DNA from: Delphinapterus leucas
Lineage: Eukaryota; Chordata; Mammalia; Artiodactyla; Monodontidae
NCBI RefSeq assembly: GCF_002288925.2
Contig: NW_022098001.1
Location: 6,911,113 to 6,975,112 of the forward strand
Length of the DNA stretch: 64,000 bases
Reading direction: 5' to 3'
The translations under genes were made by a program, and so were the position numbers. Numbering within the stretch: position 1 is the first letter of the stretch; each line of letters begins with the position of its first letter. Under the pieces are notes generated by a model, which saw nothing but the letters and a program-made list of their open reading frames with translations, was not told where the DNA came from and did not search any database. Positions 41,939 through 53,269 of the stretch are shown here, in pieces.

Positions 41939-43835
41939 TTACAGAGGATTCTCAAACACTGAATCTCTGTATGTATTGTAATGTGTTCTTTTCAGTAATA
42001 AATCAAAACATCTCTTTTGGAAGTTGACAGTCTTTTAGTTTGCATTGTATAAGAATGTATAATTGTGTGCTGGAGTTGAGATTCTGATCTGATTTTTTAA
42101 AAAGTTCATTTGAACCCATTGTGGATCAGTGGTTGCAAAGAGGTGAAAATTGTGTTGGAAATGGGAGCTTTCCTGGGGATTGTGATTTTAAAAGATATTT
42201 GTCTTTGGACAAGTGTAATAACCACATGAATAAATCTCATGAACTGCCTGTTAGTGTTGCAAAGGTATCAGATGCAAACCAGGCAAATGACGACAAAACA
42301 GAATAAAACACAAACACATACACAGAGGCAATAATTTGCAATATGGATTGCCACCGGACTGGCCATGAAAATGAATCGATGCCATCACATGTCACACATG
42401 TTAGAGATGCTCCTAAATTCTGGCATAAATTTATCCAATATCACGCATCATTTTGAAATGTACACAGAACACTATATAAAAGCTATCAAAATAGTCTAAC
42501 GTTAGGAGCAGAACACAGTGTATCAGGGGATTAAAATGTGAAATCTGTGGAAACCAAATGTATATAATTGTATTTAATTACAAAACCTGGAACTGCTAAG
42601 TTTATTGACAAATTGTCAGTCCTGATGCCAAAAAAAAAAAAAAAGTAACAAATAATGGTCAGAGCAAAGTAAGCATAGTGATTGACAGGGTACCTCTGTC
42701 CAGTAACATAAATGACAGAAATGGCAGCTGATATAAAGCAGCCATTTTTGTTAGCACAATGAAGTGAAATGAGTCAATGCAAATTGGTGAACCCAGTGAG
42801 ATTCTGAATGCTGGTGTTATTTTAGGGTTGTCAGTATGACAACCTATGAGCTGAGTAAAGAAGTCTATGAAGATATTTTATGCTGCTAACCTTGGCCAAC
42901 TGGTATGGACAACTCACTGACCCTCATGGCATAGACCAGAAGAGAGGATTTGGGATGGATGGGGAATGGGCTGGAGCTCTGGCTGGTAGTGTCAGAAGAC
43001 CTGTCTATGTAGTCAAGTAGATGCACCAAAGCTATAGCTCCTCACTGATACAAGGATACCATTACCTTCCAGAATATGTATGAAAATTTAAGACAAGTAC
43101 TTAATAAAGCCGATAAAATTGTCAATCATGTCACAAGCAGGCAATTGAATACCCGACCTTTTTTCTTGGCTTGTGAAGAAATGGGCAATTACTACAAAGA
43201 GCTACTGTTTTAAATGAAAGCTCGTTGTCTTTTGATTAGAAAAGTTTTTGCTTGTTCATTTAAGTTATAAGAGGAACTTCAGTTTTTCACTTTCCCTTTG
43301 TGAGATATTATACCTGGATGGGCCTGGCTTTACAAATTAATCTATGTGCTCATCTAAACACCTATATATACTGTTACGAGGCAGATGTGTGAGTTCCACA
43401 ATCCAGACCAAGGAGTTGCAGTGAAGGCAAATCTGGCACCACAGGGCCAAGACTCTAATTTTTTTCTATTGCCTAAAAGACTTAGTATTAACTCATCTGA
43501 AAATATGTTAGGAAGAGACACTTAAAAGACTTAATAAGAAGGCTTTATTTATTTATTTATTTATTTTCCCCACACTGCAAGTGGCTTAGCAGACAAGGAA
43601 ACCTTTACTCCACCACTTTAGGGCATCACCTAATAACTTTAGACCTTCTTAAGACGAACAGATTCTGGAGATAACCTTCAGACGGTTTCTTAAAATACAA
43701 GTTTTTAGTTTGTTTGATTTTTTGTTTTGAATACAATTCACATCATTTTGTTCCACTTACATCATTTTAAGTGGGACTTATTTCTCAGCATCTGACCCAA
43801 TCAGAGAAGACAGTTAATCACAGCAGGAGTGAACA
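41939..43835. other. AT-rich unassigned block, about 1.9 kb
   Basis: No repeat that I can name except a (TTTA)n at 43543-43567 and an A15 run at about 42630-42644. A plus frame at 42121-42306 (61 codons) has a C..C..H..H-like spacing (CDFKRYLSLDKCNNHMNKSH), too weak to call a zinc finger. Could hold old DNA transposon sequence or intron. Confidence 0.4.
43543..43567. repeat. (TTTA)n short tandem repeat
   Basis: About six units of TTTA. Confidence 0.9.
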
Positions 43836-44095
43836 GTTACTAGCACTTTCTTTGTGTAAGGCACTATTGGAAGTGCACATATTAACTCATTTCATCCTCT
43901 CATTGATGCTATGAGGTAGGTATTACCCCACAAAGAAGTAAATGTTATTGTCTTTATTTTATAAATGATGCAGCTTAGGCACAAAAGGTTAAGCATCTTG
44001 TCCAAAGTTTCCACAGCTAGGAAAGCCAGGATTAAAGCCCGGACAATTCTGGCACACAAGGCCAAACTTTTAACCATTATGCTATATAGGAACAC
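43836..44095 (+). mobile_element. MIR SINE, near full length
   Basis: actagcactttctttgtgta, aactcatttcatcctctcat, ctatgaggtaggtattaccc, ttgtccaaagtttccacagc, gccaggattaaagcccggac, ttaaccattatgctata: a well-kept MIR. Confidence 0.93.
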
Positions 44096-44310
44096 CTTGC
44101 ATTATTGTATTTCCCTTTATGGGCTTTGCAGATATTGCATTTTTTACAAATTGAAGGTTTGTGGTAACCCTGGGTTGAGCAAGCCTCTTGGCACCATTTT
44201 TTCAACAGTATTTGCTCATTTCAAGTCTCTGTGTCACATTTTGGTAATTCTCGTGATATTTCAAACTTCTTCTTCTTCTTCTTCTATTTGTTATGGTGAT
44301 CTGTGATCAG
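44096..44310 (+). mobile_element. L1-like 3'UTR repeat (name uncertain)
   Basis: ttacaaattgaaggtttgtg, gtaaccctgggttgagcaag, cacattttggtaattctcg and gttatggtgatctgtgatca follow a common mammalian repeat I associate with an L1 3'UTR. A (TTC)n tract is at 44264-44285. It may resume briefly after the SINE (ttgttgatgttt). Confidence 0.5.
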
Positions 44311-44315
44311 TAATC

Positions 44316-44510
44316 TTTTTTTTTTTTTTGCGGTACGTGGGCCTCTCACTGCTGTGGCCTCTCCCGCGGCTCCGGATGCGCAGGCTCAGTGGCCATGGCT
44401 CACGGGCCCAGCCGCTCCGTGGCATGTGGGATCTTCCCGGACCGGGGCACGAACCCGTGTCCCCTGCATCGGCAGGTGGACTCTCAACCACTGTGCCACC
44501 AGGGAAGCCC
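44316..44510 (-). mobile_element. CHR-2-like SINE, internal deletion
   Basis: Young-class body in which cctctcccgcggctccggat lacks about 15 bp (ttgcggagcacagg) seen in the other copies. No clean target duplication is visible. Confidence 0.95.
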
Positions 44511-45269
44511 TTGTTGATGTTTTTTTACATAACAAAGAATCATGTGAGCAAGAAGATCCTTAAGAGAGAGGGGAAAAAGTGGCAAAGCAGCAACTCTGCC
44601 GAAGCAGCCTTCTTCAGGAGCAGATCATTGTTTGCCTTTATGCTATTCTCGAATGTTTTTAGTTCATATCTCATGGATGGAAGCCAGAAACTCAGGCACC
44701 CAACAGAGAAAAAGTCAATTCCAAATAGATAAATTGAAATAATTAAAACCAGACAGCCCTAGAACATTAGGAGGTCTAGCCTTGATCCATGTGCTATAAA
44801 CATACTCATCTTTTTTCATCCTTTGCTATAAACACTTGGCTGTCTCTCTTACCTACTTTATAGGTTGCGGATGGCAAACTTTCATCAGGGCTATTTCCTA
44901 GGGCCTCCCCTGTTTGTGACTGAGCATATCACATTCCTCAGAGGAGAAATGAGGTGATACAAACTAGCTTTAAAACTTGCCTACACCAGCATTCCCCAAA
45001 GGTGGTCTACAGAAAATAATTTTGCTGGACTTCAAAGAGTATTACTTGGAAAAGGGGCTCCATGATTTATTTATGAGGCTCTTTGGCCAGAACCATGATT
45101 AACCATCTCAAGGGACTAGTGTTCCATGGACTGACTGGGCTTTCAGTGTCACTAGCCTAGACAAAATATAATTAGGAAAGTAAAACTTTGCCTACTTTGC
45201 CTAAGTCAGATAAGGCACTCGCAAAGCTAAATATAAGGATATTTGGGATTATCTGTTTTTTTTGATTAT
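44511..45269. other. Unassigned DNA, possible hAT remnant near 44990-45165
   Basis: cagcattccccaaaggtggt and cagaaaataattttgctgg suggest a hAT element, unproven. A plus frame at 44328-44732 includes the SINE and is not a gene. Confidence 0.35.
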
Positions 45270-45366
45270 TCATATGATGACAGTTTTTACTTACCAAGTA
45301 CCTACTTTGCACCAGCTACTGTACTACCATCTTATTGACTCTTATAACGGCCCTGCAAAAATCTTT
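45270..45366 (+). mobile_element. MIR SINE fragment
   Basis: ttaccaagtacctactttgc, accagctactgtactaccat, gactcttataacggccctgc: MIR 5' half, cut by the following L1. Confidence 0.6.
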
Positions 45367-45379
45367 TTTTAATCTCCTT

Positions 45380-45632
45380 TTTTTTTTTTACATCTTTATT
45401 GGAGTATAATTGCTTTACAATGGTGTGCTAGTTTCTGCTTCATAACGAGGTGAATCAGTCACATATACACATATGTTCCCACATCCCTTCTCCCTCGCGT
45501 CTCCCTCCCTCCCACCCTCCCTATCCCACCCCTCTAGGTGGTCACAAAGCACTGAGCTGATCTCCCCGTGCCATGTGGCTGCTTCCCACTAGCTATCTAT
45601 TTTACATTTGGTAGTGTATATATGTCCATCAG
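45380..45632 (-). mobile_element. 5'-truncated L1 3' end, young
   Basis: Poly(T), acatctttattggagtataa, tgctttacaatggtgtgcta, then ctctaggtggtcacaaagca, and ggtagtgtatatatgtccat. Low divergence from its family. Confidence 0.9.
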
Positions 45633-45819
45633 AACGACTAAGTAATTCATTCAACAAATTTTCATTATTAAGAGCATGCTAAGTACTGGCCACTCTGCCT
45701 GACTCATTGGCTCCACGGCCCTGCTGACCTCCAGATTGGAACCCATGACCAAGAGTGGATATTCTTGGAAAACAGGCGAACAAAACCTGACAGAGCTCCC
45801 CACATATCTTTAGGAGACA

Positions 45820-46010
45820 TTGTGACATGGTGGCTAGGAGCAGGGGCTCTGTCTGAACCTCTCAGAATCTCAGCTTTCCATCTGAAAAGTGGGGCTAGAG
45901 AGAATACCTGACATCACAAGGATGTCATGGGGATCGAGCAAGATCACAGAACATGTTTTGCACGAAGCAGGCACTTGGACATGCTTAACAAATGTCAACA
46001 CGACCTATGG
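45820..46010 (-). mobile_element. MIR SINE
   Basis: gtggctaggagcaggggctc, tcagaatctcagctttccat, aaggatgtcatggggatcg, ggacatgcttaacaaatgtc: reverse MIR. Confidence 0.75.
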
Positions 46011-46639
46011 GGTCAAGACGTGAGAAACTGAAGTATTCGGATTTCCGTGAGAATACTTTGCCTCATCTATCTAAAACCACCAAGAGGGGGAAGAAGGGAA
46101 GGGAAAAGGAAATCAAACAATCAAAACTGCTGATTTTCTAGTTGAATTACTTTATGGTTCGTGGTGGGGCCCTGGAGTTCCTTTCGATGTAGAGTGAGAC
46201 TCCCCACATGGCGATCCCAGCTCACCAGGGCCAGAGAACTCGGGAGGTCAGAGCTGCTCTCCTGAGGGAAAACTATTCTGGACAGGATCACAGAGCATTC
46301 AGAATGATACACAGAATTATAAAGAAAAGAAATCTGGTGCTACAATTGGAAAATCGCAACTAACGGAAACTGAGTTTATTCTTTAAAGGTTAATAAGTCT
46401 GGTTGACTGAGCCACACCTAATAAAAGAACAGACTTAGGCGATGATGGAGACTTTATAATGGATGGATCAGGCCAATATCACCGGAAGCCCCTGATCAAT
46501 GTGAATTTCACTAAGACTGAGTCTACCAGTCCCTAGGTGCCTCCAGAGGTTGACACAATAAGGAGAGCCCAGAACTACCTATGAAGAATTCTTGCAAAAA
46601 AATGAAAATAAAAAATTGAACCTGACTCCAATCACGTCT
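46011..46639. other. Unassigned DNA
   Basis: A minus frame of 63 codons at 46121-46312 has no motif. No repeat named with confidence. Confidence 0.45.
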
Positions 46640-47300
46640 CTAGATTTCATTTTATAAGGAAACAGATGATGTTAGATGACAGCAGAAAGATGCAATCATC
46701 CAAACTCAGAGCAAGGGAAACTCTATAGGACAAATGGCTCGGGTTTTGAACAAATAAATGGCATGAAAAAGGGGGTGGGGTTGGGAGGGGAATTGTTAGA
46801 GATTTATAGAGATTTAAAAAATGCAGAGTGTGGAACTTGTTTGGATTCTCTTCAAATAAACCAACTGTAAAAAGGCATTTTTAAAGACAGTTGGGGAAAA
46901 TTGAACCAATTAGACAACAATTGAATCCAAATATGTTGTTGTTATATCTTATCAGCAGGATATTAAATGATATTAAGGAGTTCTTGGTAATGATAGGTGT
47001 GATAACAGCATCAAATAATGTTTTTATTAAAGTACTTATTGCTTAGACATAAATCCTGAAGTATTTACAAGTGAAATGATATGTCGTCTAGAATTCACTT
47101 TAAAATATTCCAGCAAAAATGAACAAACAAATAAATAAAACTGTTTGATTGGAGGAGGCTCAATGAAAAGACAGTGGGACAATGGTTCAAGCTGAATGTT
47201 GAGTCAATGGGGTTCATACCCTTCTTTCTACATTTGTGTCTGTTTTTTAAATTCCAGAAAAAGTATCAAATGAATAAAATTTTAATTTTTAAAATCTTGA
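46640..47300 (+). mobile_element. LINE 3' end (L1/HAL1-type, old)
   Basis: tttaaagacagttggggaaa, gatattaaatgatattaagg, cctgaagtatttacaagtga, aaaatattccagcaaaaatg and atgaataaaattttaatttt follow a mammalian LINE 3' region I recall without a precise name. Confidence 0.5.
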
Positions 47301-47379
47301 GAGCTTAACAAAGAGTTTTCCGAATTTCAGTCAAAGGGAAAACAGGTACCTGGTGAGATTCTAAGAGGATTTTCTGGTG

Positions 47380-47780
47380 GCAGCCCTGGGGAGCCAGCCT
47401 CTCAACAGCACAAGACATAACTACCCATGAACACGGACTGTGAAGCCTCCCTGCACGACCATTGTAAAACTGTCTATTTGACATGCTGCACTGGCTTCCA
47501 TAACATCTGACTATCTATGGAGCTAATTAAATGATCAGCCTCAGAGCTGTGAGATGGCCCAGTTTACGTGGGAAGAATCCTTCACGCAATGCGGCAGCCA
47601 CTAAGCGAATTCCCCTCAAAGCCATAATTAGTCATCCCGAGTTGTTCCCAATCAAGTCCTATCTCAGATAAAGAATTCCCAATTGGCTCCTAACACCTCC
47701 CTGGTGGTGAAGTTATTTATTTGATCTCGGCACAAACAGATGGAGGTGGGGCAGACCAGGAGAAAACCCCCTGGGTCTGA
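47380..47780. promoter_or_regulatory. Repeat-free candidate conserved noncoding element
   Basis: About 400 bp with no repeat signature or open frame of note. It contains homeodomain-type cores (ggagctaattaaatgatcag at about 47519; ccataattagtcatc at about 47623) and a ttatttatttgatc forkhead-like stretch near 47713. This looks like a developmental enhancer in texture, but conservation has not been tested. Confidence 0.3.
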
Positions 47781-48254
47781 CCTGGAAAGGCCTAGTTTTT
47801 GAGTTAAGGTGTCCAGTTAGTGGGGCTTCTATTGGACTAACAGGGACTGGGTTGATTCCTCTTTAAAGGCGCAGGCAAGGCCTGTTGACTGTGGCCCGGA
47901 AACGCCAGTCTCTGTGACGAGGCAACTGTGCCCTTGATCTTCTCTGCCAGCATCTGTCAAGGCCAGAGAAGGGCCCTGAGTACCACTCGGGGCCTGGGCC
48001 TCACCCCCTTGAAGAGAAGTGATGGAGACAAAAAGCATGTTGGGCAGAAAAGCTCCTGTGCTGGGAATAAAGGCCTGGACTCAGGCGAAGTCCCCAGATT
48101 TGCCGGGGTCTCAGGGTCCTCATCTGTAAAATGGGGGCCAAAGTGATTTCAAAGACTCCTTTTCAACTAAGAAATGAGTTTAAGGGGCTGGAGTTCTTCT
48201 GGGAAATGGTGCAAAAACTCAAGGTGAAATGTTTGTGGTTTCCGTCCTCAGCAG
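47781..48254. other. Unique DNA with a small MIR-like patch
   Basis: 48080-48140 (tctcagggtcctcatctgt, aaaatgggggccaaag) is a reverse MIR scrap. The rest is unassigned. Confidence 0.4.
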
Positions 48255-48510
48255 AGAGGCTGTATGGCTTAGTGGTCAAGAAAGGATCTGAAACCAGTTC
48301 ACCCTGGCTCTAGTGCAGCTCCCACACTCACCAGCCTATGGCCTTGGGCATGCCACTTAACCTCTTGAGTGTCAGTTTCCCCTCTGTCAAATGAGGATAA
48401 CAGCAATACCTTCCTCATAATGTTTTATGAGGATCAAGGTAATGAATGCATGTGAAACGGGCAGAACTTAAAGAATAAGCACCATGTAAGTGTTGCTATT
48501 ATTTTTATCA
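48255..48510 (-). mobile_element. MIR SINE, near full length
   Basis: ggctgtatggcttagtggtc, ctatggccttgggcatgcca, cttaacctcttgagtgtcag, ttatgaggatcaaggtaatg, gcaccatgtaagtgttgct: reverse MIR. Confidence 0.92.
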
Positions 48511-48754
48511 AGAAAGGTAACACTTTACACATTTTCACAGCCTTAGGAATCTAGCACGATGCTGTTGATGTTTTCTGAATTAATCAGACCCTCTCCAATA
48601 ATTTTAGACTTTAGAAGATGGGCATTTTTATTAAAACCCTGGCCTTGACAATGACAACTATTAAAAGTGATAAAATTTAAAATACGATAGCAATGACAAA
48701 CATACATGACAATGATTATGACACAGAGAAGCATTTATTGTACACTTTCTGACC

Positions 48755-48940
48755 TTGTTTTTTAAGTCAGAAGGTTGGAAGGACATAGGGTGGAATGGAC
48801 CCCTAGGGTTTTTCAGCTTAAGCCTCGGTCAGAAGTTCAAGGCCCTCTACAACATCACCACGGAGTGACGCTTCACGTTCTGCTTGAATTCCTCCAGGGA
48901 CACGGGACTCACTACCCCTGACAGAGCTGCTGTTTGAACC
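48755..48940 (+). mobile_element. L3/CR1 LINE 3' fragment
   Basis: ttctgcttgaattcctccag, ggacacgggactcactacc matches the L3 tail consensus (gcttgaacacctccagtgacgg ... actcactacc). Confidence 0.7.
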
Positions 48941-48949
48941 TTGCCCCAG

Positions 48950-49025
48950 GAGAAAATGTTAAAAGAACTGAGGATCTTTAAGCTGGAAAAAAAGTTTAGT
49001 GGAAACATAGCTGCCTTATATATTT
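48950..49025 (-). mobile_element. L3/CR1 LINE 3' fragment, inverted
   Basis: gaactgaggatctttaagct, ggaaaaaaagtttagtggaa, acatagctgccttatatatt follows the reverse L3 consensus, facing the preceding L3. Confidence 0.55.
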
Positions 49026-49104
49026 GATGAACCGTAATTATAATTATTATTAACATTGATAAGATTAACATTAAGCACTGTCACTAATATTTTGTTATTA
49101 TGGC

Positions 49105-49315
49105 GATCATTTATTCAGCTCACACCATATACCAGACACTGTGCCAAATGCTTTACACGCCTTCTCATTCAATCCTTCAACAACCCCCTGAGACGGTATT
49201 ATTATTATGATTGTATAGTTGAAAAACTTGAGGTAGAGAACAGTTAGGTAAAACTCTGCTCAAGGATATAATTAGTGAGGGCAGAAACAGAATTCAAACC
49301 TAGATTGGGCTGACT
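49105..49315 (+). mobile_element. MIR SINE
   Basis: ccagacactgtgccaaatgc, accccctgagacggtatta, aacttgaggtagagaaca, agaattcaaacctagattgg: MIR. Confidence 0.88.
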
Positions 49316-50188
49316 TTGGAACATAGAATTAGAAGAGTTTGTAGAAGTTACTGAGACCCCAAGACATAGGCTATCTGGGAAGCAGGGTTTGAATCAACAT
49401 GATGAGAACTTTCACATGAGACTGAACTCATTTCAGGCAATGAAATGTTGACAGGGCTTTTATAAGAGACACACACACACACACCTTGCTCAGTCTGGTG
49501 CCGGTTCCTGAAGGGGCAGCAGGTAGATAGGAAGGGCCAGGACCAGGTGATGCTGGGAAGGAGACATCTGACTCGTCGAGTCAAGTGGGGTATCCACAGC
49601 AGTCTCACTGCTGGAGAGACCCCCCCAAATGGGGCAGCTGGTGCTGCTGCACATGTGTGGGCCTCCCCACTGCTTCGTCACCCCTGTCGGTCCTGCCCCA
49701 CTCCCCTCCACAATCCAGCCTATCCCGGCCCCATCTCTCTTAGCAGACGACCACTCTCGCTACTTCCTGGGGGAAGCAGAGGTCACTGGGCCGTCAGCCT
49801 CTGTGTGATGAACAGGCTGCAGCATCTTCACTCCGTCCCTCCCCATCTGCAGAACTGGGCACCTAGAACTGTTCCATCTCTCTCCACTCTCTTTCCTGAA
49901 CCTTTATTCCCGGTCATGTCCTGGCTTCTTTCCACCAGTGCATCACCACACTCAACAACACAGGAAATGTAACCCACTTGATCCTGCATCCAGCTCCCCG
50001 CAGGTGGCCTTGACCCCCTTTCAGAGCCAAACGTTTGAAAGAGCAGTTGACATGCTCTCCTGACTATTCCCTGCATCTGGCCTCAGCCCACTCCACCTGG
50101 TTCCCAACCACACCAGCGTGGGAACGGCTCCCACCACGGACATTACCGTTGTTTCCAACATCCCCAGGACACGGTTAGGCTCTGTCTT
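49316..50188. other. Unique or old LINE-derived DNA
   Basis: Includes a short (AC)n at about 49471-49484. A plus frame of 141 codons at 49547-49972 is S/T/P-rich without motif. The right end (49900-50170) may belong to the L2 that resumes after the SINE. Confidence 0.4.
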
Positions 50189-50515
50189 TTTTTTTTTTTT
50201 TTTTTAAAGATGTTGGGGGTAGGAGTTTATTAATTTATTTTATTTTTATTTTTTGCTGTGTTGGGTCTTCGTTTCTGTGTGAGGGCTTTCTCTAGTTGTG
50301 GCAAGCGGGGGCCACTCTTCATCGCGGTGCGCGGGCCTCTCACTATGGCGGCCTCTCTTGTTGCGGAGCACAGGCTCCAGAGGTGCAGGCTCAGTAGTTG
50401 TGGCTCACGGGCCTAGTTGCTCCGCAGCATGTGGGATCCTCCCAGACCAGGGCTCGAACCCGTGTCCCCTGCATTAGCAGGCAGATTCTCAACCACTGCG
50501 CCACCAGGGAAGCCC
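50189..50515 (-). mobile_element. Long-form CHR-type SINE, hybrid body
   Basis: Left half as in the long class (ctgtgttgggtcttcgtttc); the middle (gcgcgggcctctcactatgg, gttgcggagcacaggctcca) resembles the young class. Perfect duplication taggctctgtctt at 50176-50188 and 50516-50528. Confidence 0.97.
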
Positions 50516-50528
50516 TAGGCTCTGTCTT

Positions 50529-50965
50529 AATGTGACTGGATCTGTTCTTCACTACCTCTTCATGAAACTCCTATTTCTCTTGGTTACTATCAAACACTCT
50601 TTCTGGTTTTATTCCCCACCTTTCTGGCTCTTTCCAGATCCTCTTTCTCTCAGGCCTCATATTTGTTTATCAGAGGCCATCTCAGTCCAGGCCCACCCAG
50701 GACCATCTGCCCACACGTGGCTTCCCCACAATCGCCCTGCTGATCAGAACCGGGGGGCCGTTCTTCATCTGGAGCATTTCTGACACTGTGGATCCCTTCT
50801 CCTTTTCCTTCTCCTGAGGCTCCACCCCTGCCTATTCACTGGGCCCATTTCAGCCTCCAGCACCAGCCCCTGTCCTGGGCTGTCCCCGGCAGGCCCTCCC
50901 CGCTCTTCCTTCTTTCTCCTCCTCACTGCTGCCTGTACTGGGACTCACTCTGTGGCTACCCCAGG
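50529..50965 (+). mobile_element. L2 LINE RT remnant
   Basis: Short L2-like matches (catttctgacactgtggatc, cttctccttttccttctcc) in the order of the RT region. Weak. Confidence 0.4.
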
Positions 50966-51185
50966 AAGCCCAGGATGCCTTTCATGCTCCTCACGGTGTT
51001 TAATGCCCCTCCGATGTTCTCAGACACACAAAAACAAGCTGTAGATAATAGAGTGGTCACAGATCCCCAGTGCACACTGGGGTCTCCTATGGCTGCTTTC
51101 TGATAACCAGACACTTAGCTCAGGATGGAGATGAGATTCTTACACTGCACGGGGGACTTGAATTGCCTCTGTGGACAATAATTTT

Positions 51186-51381
51186 TTTTTTTTTTTTTTC
51201 GGTACTCGCTGCTGTGGCCTCTCCCGTTGCGGAGCACAGGCTCCGGACGCACAGGCTCAGTGGCCATGGCTCACGGGCCCAGCCGCTCCGTGGCATGTGG
51301 GATCTTCCCGGACCGGGGCACGAACCCGTGTCCCCTGCATCGGCAGGCGGACTCTCAACCACCGCGCCACCAGGGAAGCCC
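51186..51381 (-). mobile_element. CHR-2-like SINE, small 5'-side deletion
   Basis: T18, then ttcggtactcgctgctgtgg, missing the gcgggcctctcactg bases. Perfect duplication gtggacaataatttt at 51171-51185 and 51382-51396. Confidence 0.97.
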
Positions 51382-51799
51382 GTGGACAATAATTTTGTTT
51401 AGCTACCCAATAACTTTATCTCAGCTTGGCCCACTCTTAAATTCTCAGTAGATCAAAAGAGCTTAACAAAGAATGTCAGAAAACAAGTATTTTGCAAATT
51501 AACAAGAAAATTAATAAATTATTCAAAAGAAAAAAACCAAAACACCAGGGGAAATATATTAGAGATTTCAATTGGACAACCCTCACCTAAGCAGTTCTTC
51601 CTGTAAAATGCATGTAGATCATGTATCTTGTATACATTGCCTGGGTCTCCACAGACGAGATCATAAAAATGTGTTTAAAATCTATTTTTCCTACAATAAG
51701 AATGTACGAAATGCAGCTGCCATGTCGATGCTGGAGAAATGGTAGACACGGTGACCCTGAGCTTCAGCACAGTAATCCTCACCACCGCCCCTCCCCCCA
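51382..51799. other. AT-rich unassigned DNA
   Basis: No gene or clear repeat. Confidence 0.5.
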
Positions 51800-51995
51800 T
51801 TTCTCGTGTGCTCACTGCATGTGAGGCCCTGTGCTAAGTGCTTCAGACACATTAATTTCCTCCCCATTTCAGCACCAGGAGGCAAGTATTATCACCCCAT
51901 TTGCAGGCCCTCCCTAGAGGGCTTACTTGGTGAGCCAGGATTTCAACTTGATTCTTCCAAACTCCAGTCTTTACGCTTAGCCTCTGCATTCTCCT
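51800..51995 (+). mobile_element. MIR SINE
   Basis: gtgaggccctgtgctaagtg, accaggaggcaagtattatc, gtgagccaggatttcaactt, ctccagtctttacgcttag: MIR with a small central deletion. Confidence 0.85.
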
Positions 51996-52157
51996 GCCCC
52001 ATGCTTTATTTCAAGTATCTTGCAAACCCATTCAATCCATTCATTCCCATCACCTTCAGCAAAAATCCCAGAATCCTTCCCAAATCAAACAAGGGCAGAT
52101 AATGTAAATATGGAGTTCATTAACATTTTAAAAGAAATTGCAGTGCCGTCTAGATCA

Positions 52158-52394
52158 GAGTTTCTCAACCTTGATAACTACTCGTATTTGGCTGGGATAA
52201 TTCTTTGTTGTGGGAACTGTCCTGTGCATTGTAGGATGCTTAGTAGCGTCTCTGGCCTCTACCTACTAGATGCTAGCAACATTTCTCCTCTGTCCCCAGT
52301 TGTGGCAACAAAAATGTCGCCAAACATTGCCAAATGTCCGCTGGGTGGGCAGGTGGGTGGAGGAAGCTGCCCTCAGTTGAGGACCACCCCTCTA
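52158..52394 (-). mobile_element. MER20 (hAT-Charlie)
   Basis: gagtttctcaaccttgataa, gtgcattgtaggatgcttag, cattgccaaatgtccgctgg, ctcagttgaggaccac. Flanking tctagat on both sides fits the target duplication. Confidence 0.9.
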
Positions 52395-52466
52395 GATGTC
52401 CAGACCATCAGCATGCACTAAACATCTCGTACCTGCCCCGCTAACTTTGCATTCTCTGCTTTGCAG

Positions 52467-52547
52467 ACTCCTGCCTGGAAGCAACAGATCTGAAATCCCA
52501 CAGTAGGACAGACAGCAAGATCATGGCCATAAAGAATTCAGGAATAG
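52467..52547 (+). CDS. Weak candidate internal exon, 81 bp
   Basis: A strong-looking acceptor (tttgcattctctgctttgcag) ends at 52466 and a moderate donor (ggaatag/gtgatc) follows 52547. The length is exactly 27 codons. Only one frame is open (contains SCLEATDLKSHSRTDSKIMA), starting two bases in. A frame of this length staying open in one of three registers is likely by chance, and third-position bias is weak, so this rests mainly on the splice signals. Product unknown. Confidence 0.2.
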
Positions 52548-52719
52548 GTGATCCTTGGCAGGTTGGTTGGCAGCTGGCATCAGATTTAGGAATTTTTTCA
52601 TATAGGTCAGTATTTTCTTGCAAAAATGTCTACTTTACCTCCCTTCACGCCAAGTCTGTTTATTTTATACAAAGTACTTTCTTGTTATGTTGCTATTAAA
52701 GATCATGCTTGTGAAGACT

Positions 52720-52905
52720 CTGAGCACTTAAAAATGCTCGTGACAATGAAAAAAGCAGATTAAAAAGTTGTATGAACATTGTGATGGCAACTAAAGTGAC
52801 AAGAGAATGATGGAACTAAGGTAGTGAGATTATGGGCAGTATTTTCCTCCTCTTTCTAAGTTTCCTGTAATGTAACTTCCATAATACCTTTCAAAATTAG
52901 AAAGT
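52720..52905 (+). mobile_element. LINE 3' end remnant (L1-like)
   Basis: gtagtgagattatgggcagt, attttcctcctctttctaag, tttcctgtaatgtaact resembles the same L1 terminal motif as 17935-18040. Confidence 0.45.
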
Positions 52906-53269
52906 GAAATTTCAGGTGGTGTCCCCAGACATGGGTTTCCTCCCACCAACTACAGGTAGAGTCACCAGAACAGTTAACCCCACACCACACAACTACTACC
53001 TGGACTCCCTGAATTACCACCTAGATCCACAGTTTGATCTTAGATGACATCACCTGGATGACCTGTTCTATATCTGAATTACTGAGTTCATATAATGAAA
53101 TTTATTATAACTCAAAAATAACTAAGTTATTTTTGATAAAAAATTAAGATTTATTCTTCCATTGCCTGATCCCATTTTTGAATCTTGCTGAAACCTACAG
53201 TACCTTGGATCCCTCTGGGGGAGGTGTGGGTCCCTGCTCCACCCCCCACCCTTGAACCCCGTTCTTCTG
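52906..53269. other. Unassigned DNA
   Basis: Nothing recognised apart from AT-rich stretches at 53090-53150. Confidence 0.5.

Noticed and set aside
48755..49025. Inverted repeat forming a hairpin RNA
   Set aside because: The two arms are different portions of L3 in opposite direction; no long complementarity is evident.
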